A stretch of 64,000 nt of DNA from Maratus speciosus (Eukaryota > Arthropoda > Arachnida > Araneae > Salticidae). A program made the translations under genes and the position numbers. Below are positions 57,840 through 64,000 of this stretch, piece after piece. The stretch's first letter is position 1; every line of letters begins with the position of its first letter. Below the pieces are notes generated by a model. That model saw only the letters and a program-made list of their open reading frames with translations, was not told the origin of the DNA and searched no databases. The stretch spans positions 349,953,087-350,017,086 of the forward strand of contig OZ010790.1 of the NCBI GenBank assembly GCA_963932465.1. The letters are read 5' to 3'.

Positions 57840-60490
57840 AATCAGTAATTACAATGCGATATTTCTAGTAGAAATTCACAATGAATATTGTTTACCAATT
57901 TGTAAAAGAAGTAATTAAAAAATTTGTCTTCCCTGATAGCCTTTTTTAAATACGTCATTTTCCTATTACATATTGACGTTAAGATTTAAAGTGACTTTCA
58001 TAATGAATTCCTATAAATATATCTGAATGTGGTTTCTAATTCAGATAGTTCATATTACCCTTGTATTTTCGTTTATCTTTTACCTACAGAATAATGCAAC
58101 TTCTTTTTAATATAATTGACAATGTTTTCATATAACTTTTTAATTATTTTAATATATTCATTTTTATAAGCGTAATATTTTTTTTTCTTTGCTTGGGATA
58201 GCATCTTCCTATCGGGGCTTTTCGTTACGAACTTCTTTTTAACAAACTTACTGAACTTAAAATTATGACATCATTATTATTATTATTATTAGTAGTAGTA
58301 GTAGTAGCATTTCAGTTGACTATTATTGCTTTCTTTTTAAATTTAACAATAAATTTTATACCCCCTTTTTTTTTTTACTTTATATATATATATATATTTA
58401 CGAGGGAATAAACAAATATTTTAATATTTTTTCCTATTCTTATCCTATTGTACGCAAGTAGTTTGTAAGTATTGTCAATTTACAAGAAATAAAATTTAAA
58501 GAAAATTATTTCAAATTATTATTTTTTACATATGGCGATTAAAACTTCTCACAGTGGTGCTAATAGCGAAATGGTTTAAAGAGAAAAAATAATTTTTTTA
58601 AGCATTTATTTAACATCATAAATCTGACCTATATTTGAAAATAATCGTCCACGATTTCTAAAGTCTATAGCCACTGAATAGGAAGTAATTTTCAAAATCA
58701 AATTCAGAAATAACGTAAATTTATTAATGTCCAAATATACAGATCACCTAGTCATAGAAAGCAGAATAACGATAATTTTTCTCTTATGTTTTCTTAATCC
58801 TTATTTCGTTTTATAGATATTATATAAAGCATCAAAAATTTTGTTTTTGTAAACACTTGCATTTCGACATCTTACCCATACCTATGGGTAAGATCGTCAT
58901 ATATTTAGGGGAAAGATGCCTTGTGGAGTTTAAATGTAAACATTAATTTTTGTGAAATAGTTTAAAACATAATGTGTGAATAAAAGCAACTTTAAAATTT
59001 TAGACACACTAAAACTGTTAACTTATTTAATATTAGGAAATTGAAAAAATATGAATGTAACAGACTTTGCACTTTAATAAAAGGACAAACTAATATTTGA
59101 AAAGCAAAAGTTATGTCCTACTTAACATTTAAAAGAATTATGGCTCTTAAGTAAGCCTATTTTTAAACATCATAATAATTTTAAATACGATAAAGCCACT
59201 GTGATAAAGTACTTTAGAGTGCAGATTTTTTATTAGTGTTTTTCATATGCCCCTTTGTTTGTTTTCAGCTTTAACTCAGATGTGTCACAGACTGTGCACA
59301 TTTGTTTAGGAACTTTGAGCAACTTTTATATAACCAAAAGTTTCATTAGATGCATTTGATCCAATCACATTTTTCAGAGATTTTATTGCACTCTGAACAC
59401 TGATTCTCATTCACTTAAAAAAATCCTCATCTTCTGAATTTTTGGTAGGAGATTTAATCCGTTATCTTTTCAAAACAGATCAAATTAGCATGTTTTTAGA
59501 GCCTGCGGTGTCTTGATGGTGGTTCGGAAGCGTAGCTCGTAGGGGCCAGAATACCCCAGTTATGTAAAACTATATTAGATACTACCGATATTTACATTTA
59601 TTAAAGTTATTTATAACTGCATTTAACATCAAATTTTTAACAATGATTAAAATTAATATTTATTAACCAATTATTTATTAGGCCAATAAAGTTTATTTAT
59701 AAGGCAGAATACATATAGAAACCTTTCAAATTATGTTCATCTTAGATTTTAATATTTCTTTATGTCATTTTTAACATTTAGATAATTTATGATTTTAATC
59801 AATGAATTTTATTAATCAGTTGATTAAAATCACGATTTAATCACTGATTAATATTATCTGATTAATATCCCTGACAAGTTAGTTAACAGCCAAGAGTAAT
59901 TTAAACAATTAAGAAACAACCAAGCATTTGACCACAACGGAAAATAACCGGCATCTTACCTCCAAAAATTTTATTCGACCCCCACAAAAGTATTGGACAA
60001 GACGCCGGTACCCCCACAGATCTGAAGAAGTGGGGACGTATCACTATTTATGATTTGCAGAAAGGCCAGGTACGAGTACTCTCTAAAAACATCAGGTTTA
60101 TTTATCTGGGGTTTAAACTAAGTCTTATATAGGCAAATAAAGAAGTCGCGTAAAAAATGTTTGACACTTACCAGAAGTGTTAAGACGAAATAGCAATAAA
60201 AAAATACCACTTAAATTTTTTTTAATACTGCAAACTGAAATTAAAGTATCACCAGGGAACCTGTTCCTTATATCTGAGCAGGGTTTCCGTACATCGCCAG
60301 CGCGTATGAAAACTACGTGATTCGGCATCTTGTACAACGTGTCATCTCACCTCAAGTTACCCTATTATTCAAAATAATGCGGATTATGTACAAGTAGACA
60401 GATATGATTGAATTTGTATATCTTAATAATTTCGTAATTTTAAAATTTAAAGGTATAGCGATAATTGCTATAGAAAGAGAGAGGCAGAGA
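57840..60490. other. Unassigned AT-rich DNA with a triplet microsatellite
   Basis: Contains (ATT)n followed by (AGT)n at about 58269-58307, a short (TA)n at 58382-58398, and a 33-base near-palindrome at about 58866-58898 centred on TTACCCATACCTATGGGTAA. A GC-richer patch at 59500-59560 and another at 59980-60040 have no recognised identity. Confidence 0.4.
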
Positions 60491-60497
60491 AAGAAAA

Positions 60498-60756
60498 AGA
60501 GAAATAGGTTGGGTGGAATTTTGACGGCCGATTATCAGGTAGAGGGATATAGGGCCTAGGGGGAGTGCCCTCCGTGGGGGTCTTTCTAAGGGATCCTAAC
60601 CAGTATTTACGCATGGAAATCCAAGGTTTCGAAGAAAACCACGAAAACTCCGAAACGGTTAGGCCGACGGACGCGATTGGGTTCAAACCCAACACCTCCC
60701 GTCTACCAGCTTCGAGAGCAGAACCTCTCAGCCACTGGCGGGGCTGAGAGAAATAG
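60498..60756 (-). mobile_element. tRNA-derived SINE (resembles spider SINEs)
   Basis: Body 60508-60746 on the minus strand between possible 10-bp duplications AGAGAAATAG (60498-60507, 60747-60756). The head reads CCGCCAGTGGCTGAGAGGTT, with an A-box-like TGGCTGAGAGG, then a B-box-like GGGTTTGAACCCAAT about 50 bases on. The body has GTTTTCGTGGTTTTCTTCG, GGTTAGGATCCCTTAGAAAG and CCACGGAGGGCACTCCCCC. That order (tRNA head, TTTTCGTGGTTTTC, GTTAG..CC, AAAG.CC.CCACG.AGG) is, from memory, the pattern of SINEs abundant in orb-weaver spider genomes. No A-rich tail is present. Confidence 0.78.
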
Positions 60757-60759
60757 TGA

Positions 60760-61088
60760 AATTAATTCAATGCATGAGTTATTTCATGCGACACATTCTG
60801 AATTACTGAGTTATTTAAAACATATGCACAATCTTGCAAAGTAATCAGGAAAAGTAGAAATGTGGATTTGTTGTGAATCTGAAAAAGATAAATATAAGAG
60901 ATGTAACACAACTCTTTCATCTTATGAAGGCCGTGTCAATGAAGAAAAATTAATACTGCAAGTAATAAGTTCATCTCGTGAAAAAAAAATCACCAAGCCG
61001 TAATTCCATATCGAGAAAAGTCTAATATATCTCAGATCTACAGGGAAATTCAATTATTTCCTCAAGTGAAATACTTCCATTTCTTTTA

Positions 61089-61122
<34 letters not shown>

Positions 61123-61835
61123 CTCTAATAAAAGTGAATGATTATGAAAATTATTATGAAAAGAGGGTGCAAAACAACAATAAAAATCCATGAAAATTTA
61201 TAACGAAAAAACAACAAACAAACCACTCCCTGCTCTTCAGAAAGTGGGAGGAGTGAAAAAAGCAGGTATCAAAAACAGAAATTGGATCCTCACGGGTTTC
61301 GCAAGATATGGCCAACCCACATACTCCAAAAGTATAACAATAGATTTAAACTTTCAAAAACACAACATAACAAAGCTATTTTATAAAAAAAAATTTTAAC
61401 GAATCAAAACTGCTTTAAAAACAAATATAACCAACCAATTCAAATCCAAGAAAACCGATTTAGCTTATAAAACGTAAATAAAAATTAATAAAATTTTTTT
61501 TTTTAAAAATTTTTAATATGACTAATTCATTAAGCAATTAGAAGTATTGAACATGTGAGAAGGCCATATCCCCACCTTTACCCATGAAGACCTGAAAAAA
61601 ACTTGCTACCTTTAAAACAATCACTACGCTCCACTTCTTTCCATCAGCAGGAGTTGCAAGCAAGGCCATAATCCAAGTTAGACCAGCGTCGTGAAGACTT
61701 GTGTTTCCATTATCCTCATAATCATTAATTTTCTTTCCAAGTCACCGCAGTTTCTACTTGAAGCACATCAACATGCAGACGTTCTTAAAGACTTTAGTCC
61801 ACACCCTTCATATATTCAAGCAGCTACCTTGGCAT
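60760..61835. other. Unassigned AT-rich DNA
   Basis: A (TA)n run lies at about 61096-61121. A 69-codon plus frame at 61190-61399 is basic and not recognised. No GIY-YIG endonuclease motif was seen on the minus strand here, where a Penelope-like element's 3' part would lie. Confidence 0.4.
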
Positions 61836-61838
61836 CCA

Positions 61839-63195
61839 TTACGGTGTTTGGCCGCTTAGCTGTTGCCACTTTATAAAGCTCTTCTTAAGTTGATTTACAT
61901 AATGAAAAATAAACTGGTATGGAAATAAATTATTATAAAAAAAAAGATTAGCAGTAAATTTAAAAATCTGTGAACTCAAAAATTCTCTATTACTACAAAT
62001 TCTATAAAATCTATTAATTTGTCCCACAATGATGTTATTAAAAACCTTCTTACTTAAATTTGAATACCAGTGTGGCATCGAATGAGTATTAAAATTAAAA
62101 AAAATCCCGTTTATCAAAAAGCTTAATTAGTATATTGTTATCATTAATTAAAATGTCTAAATCCAAAAAATTAACATGTAAATTATCAACAGAAGCCTTA
62201 TTTAATTTTAAACATGGAGGATAGATATCGTTAATCGATACCAAAAGTTTGTCATCGAATATTATTAAATCATCGATATACCTTAAAACTGAATAACTCT
62301 TATTACTGTTTAAAACATAATTAAATTCATAATAAAAAAGAAACAGATTTGCAGCAGAACTCGAAAAATTAGTTCCCATACCGATACCACACACCTGGTA
62401 GAAAAATGAGCTATTGAAAGTAATGAAATTATTAAGAAAACAGAAATTACATAAACTCAAGAAAAAATCTCTTTTAATTCCAAGCTCCTCCTCAATACAG
62501 AACATATCAAAAATATTTTTTAGTGTATCATAAAGTAAATCTATAGGTATATTAGAAAAAAGGTTTTCAAAATCATAGGTATACAAATTTGTGGGCGTTA
62601 TGGGCGTTTTTTTTAAATTTTATTTAAAACCTTATTACTATTGTCTATACACCAAAAATAGCTAGTATTTCTATATTTAAACTTCAAAAAACCATAGATG
62701 CGCTTCAAAAACTCCTGTAACTTAACATTTAAACTTTTACCTATACCTCTTGAATTACATCATATAAATCTGTATTTAATAGGTGTCTTGTGAAATTTTG
62801 GGGTCATAAACAGAAATGGAAAAGTATGAAGATTATTAATAGCAAAATTATATGAATACATTTTTCTAGCCTTCTTGGTGTATGCATTAAATTTGTTTAC
62901 AACAACCTTGTGACTTAATTTACATTCCTTATAAAATTTACTATTATTTAACTCATTTTTAACTTTATCAATGTAAAAAAGCTTTCAAATAATTGCATAA
63001 TTTGAAGCCGCTTTGTCCACAGGTACTATTACAAAATTGTTATGTAAAAATTGAATATAATTTAAATCTTCTTTATTGAGACTATGATAAACATAATCCT
63101 TACTGTTCAAATAATTATTAACAAAAAACTCAAATTCCTTTAATATATGCCACTCCCATTCAAAAAAAGCTTCAAAGGGGGTGTTAAATCTGTAA
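61839..63195 (-). pseudogene. Penelope-like element reverse transcriptase remnant
   Basis: Minus strand. From the 5' side: FVIVPVDKAASNYAII, a stop, then KLFYIDKVKNELNNSKFY. Next FLFMTPKFHKTPIKYRFI, a stop, and SRGIGKSLNVKLQEFLKRIY. After frameshifts comes the best block (62095-62586): TYDFENLFSNIPIDLLYDTL (palm), GIGMGTNFSSSAANLFLFYY and the catalytic RYIDDLIIFDD. After another shift in an A run near 62100 follow MPHWYSNLSKKVFNNIIVGQ and INRFYRICSNREFLSSQIF (thumb). This order and the YIDD box match Penelope-like reverse transcriptases, which are related to telomerase. The 5' side stops in a (TA)n tract and no GIY-YIG nuclease was found 3', so it is truncated or of an endonuclease-lacking type. 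Confidence 0.88.
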
Positions 63196-63322
63196 CATAA
63201 TATTATATATATATATATAATATATATATATATAGTATATATATAGCTAGTATTATTATATTATTATAGCTAGTATATATATAGCTAGTATTATAGCTAG
63301 TATATATATATATATATATATA
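63196..63322. repeat. Compound (TA)n / TAGCTAGTAT microsatellite
   Basis: Runs of TA are interleaved with four or so copies of ATAGCTAGTAT. It separates the reverse transcriptase remnant from the foldback MITE, and (TA)n is also the MITE's target type. Confidence 0.85.
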
Positions 63323-63323
63323 C

Positions 63324-64000
63324 TAGCATTAAAAAATGCTCTGACGAGCACCAAAAAAGGCTAATATGTTTTTAAGTATGAAAAAGGGTTTGACAAGTGC
63401 TTCTAATTGAGCATGAAAAAGGACAAGAGTCCCTTCTTGGCTGCAGCTCACTGTCAATGCCAACTTTGAAAAAATCATATTTGCGCTTTTTCCATATAAA
63501 ATAAATTCGCGATACTTTAGTAAAACTTTCCGTCGTGCTTTACATGTTAACTGCACTGTTGCAGTGTTGTACTGCGCATGCGTCTGCAATGCAACTTTGT
63601 ACAGTGCACTGTGTACCATTATTTCTCCATAAATTATACTACACTGTACATTCCTATTATGCTTTTGATTTTTGAACCTCAGCGCACACTCACACTGTTC
63701 TTTTGTTCTTCCGTATTAATGGTGTATGCGTCTAATGTTTGTTTATAATTTACATGTATTGCTTTACTGCATAGTACATTGTACAGCCACAGCCACTTGC
63801 ATATATTTCAACAATCAATGAATGCATTATACTGTTATGCCTGCACATGTGGAATTCTTCCTGTGCAGAGTGCTGCAACAGTCTGCAATGCACTACAAAT
63901 CAGTTTTCTGTACAGTTCTACACTGCGGGCGTGCTTGGTGGTCCTGCATAAGTGTGATATTCTGCAGGAACTAAGGTTTTTGGTACTATGTCGCCTTACA
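63324..64000. mobile_element. Foldback MITE, copy 2, cut by window end
   Basis: Starts GCATTAAAAAATGCTCTGAC at 63326 after TA. The arm is nearly identical to copy 1 (49894), but the core then matches copy 1 read in reverse: TTTCCGTCGTGCTTTACATG corresponds to the complement of 50603-50622, and the end TATGTCGCCTTACA matches the complement of 50152-50165. The copy is therefore inserted in the opposite orientation, and about 255 bp remain beyond the window. Confidence 0.9.

Noticed and set aside
63329..63619. 96-codon minus-strand frame
   Set aside because: Sits in the arm and core of the MITE copy 2; not coding.

Overview
This window looks like a gene desert from an AT-rich animal genome made almost entirely of decayed transposons, foldback elements, tandem repeats and microsatellites. 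There is no bacterial-style gene packing, rRNA, intact tRNA gene or CRISPR array. The mix fits an arthropod, probably a chelicerate such as a spider: four Tc1/mariner copies, piggyBac, Merlin, pogo/Tigger and Penelope-like remnants, and two tRNA-derived SINEs. The 60.5 kb SINE resembles, from memory, SINEs common in spider genomes. The taxon is an inference. No convincing complete host gene is present. The best host candidate is a short membrane-protein-like reading frame at 24.0-24.3 kb, followed at once by a polyadenylation signal.

Layout. 0-5.3 kb: AT-rich DNA with a perfect 33-bp inverted repeat around a poly-A tract, and a tandem duplication carrying a 282-bp piggyBac-type MITE between TTAA sites. 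5.3-7.8 kb: a piggyBac element with both ends and a broken transposase. 8.7-10.1 kb: a broken Tc1 element. 10.3-13.1 kb: ~480-bp repeats in head-to-head inverted arrays. 13.5-14.0 and 14.6-15.3 kb: short tandem and direct repeats. 16.0-21.7 kb: a ~145-bp satellite ending in (AC)n, interrupted by a 2.27-kb foldback element that sits between AAAA and TTT with no target duplication. 24 kb: possible host exons. 25.5-28.4 kb: a dispersed tandem repeat holding a Tc1 element.

32.9 kb: a tRNA-derived SINE with 14-bp target duplications. 33.9-37.6 kb: nested Merlin-type elements, three levels deep, plus a second 8-bp-TSD MITE family. 40.0-40.9 kb: an internally deleted mariner. 41.3-42.9 kb: a broken Tc1 with doubled terminal repeats. 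44.1-45.4 kb: a nearly complete 1.3-kb palindrome bounded by TA. 47.3-48.8 kb: a second cluster of the 8-bp-TSD MITEs. 48.9-49.4 kb: a Tigger fragment. 49.9-50.8 kb: a foldback MITE, with a second copy of opposite orientation running off the window at 63.3-64.0 kb. 51.5-56.3 kb: a dispersed repeat, a tandem repeat with AAGATGGCGG motifs, and two TIR elements. 57.3-57.8 kb: a tandem duplication. 60.5 kb: a second SINE. 61.8-63.2 kb: a Penelope-like reverse transcriptase pseudogene.

Nothing here forms a pathway; the information lies in how the repeats are arranged. In several places one repeat copy preserves the empty insertion site of an element in another copy: the satellite for the foldback element, the tandem duplication for the piggyBac MITE, and sibling MITEs for their nested guests. 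Insertion chemistry can therefore be read directly. All transposase genes seen carry stops, frameshifts or deletions. Reading was by eye; similarity statements rest on recognised motifs, not database searches.
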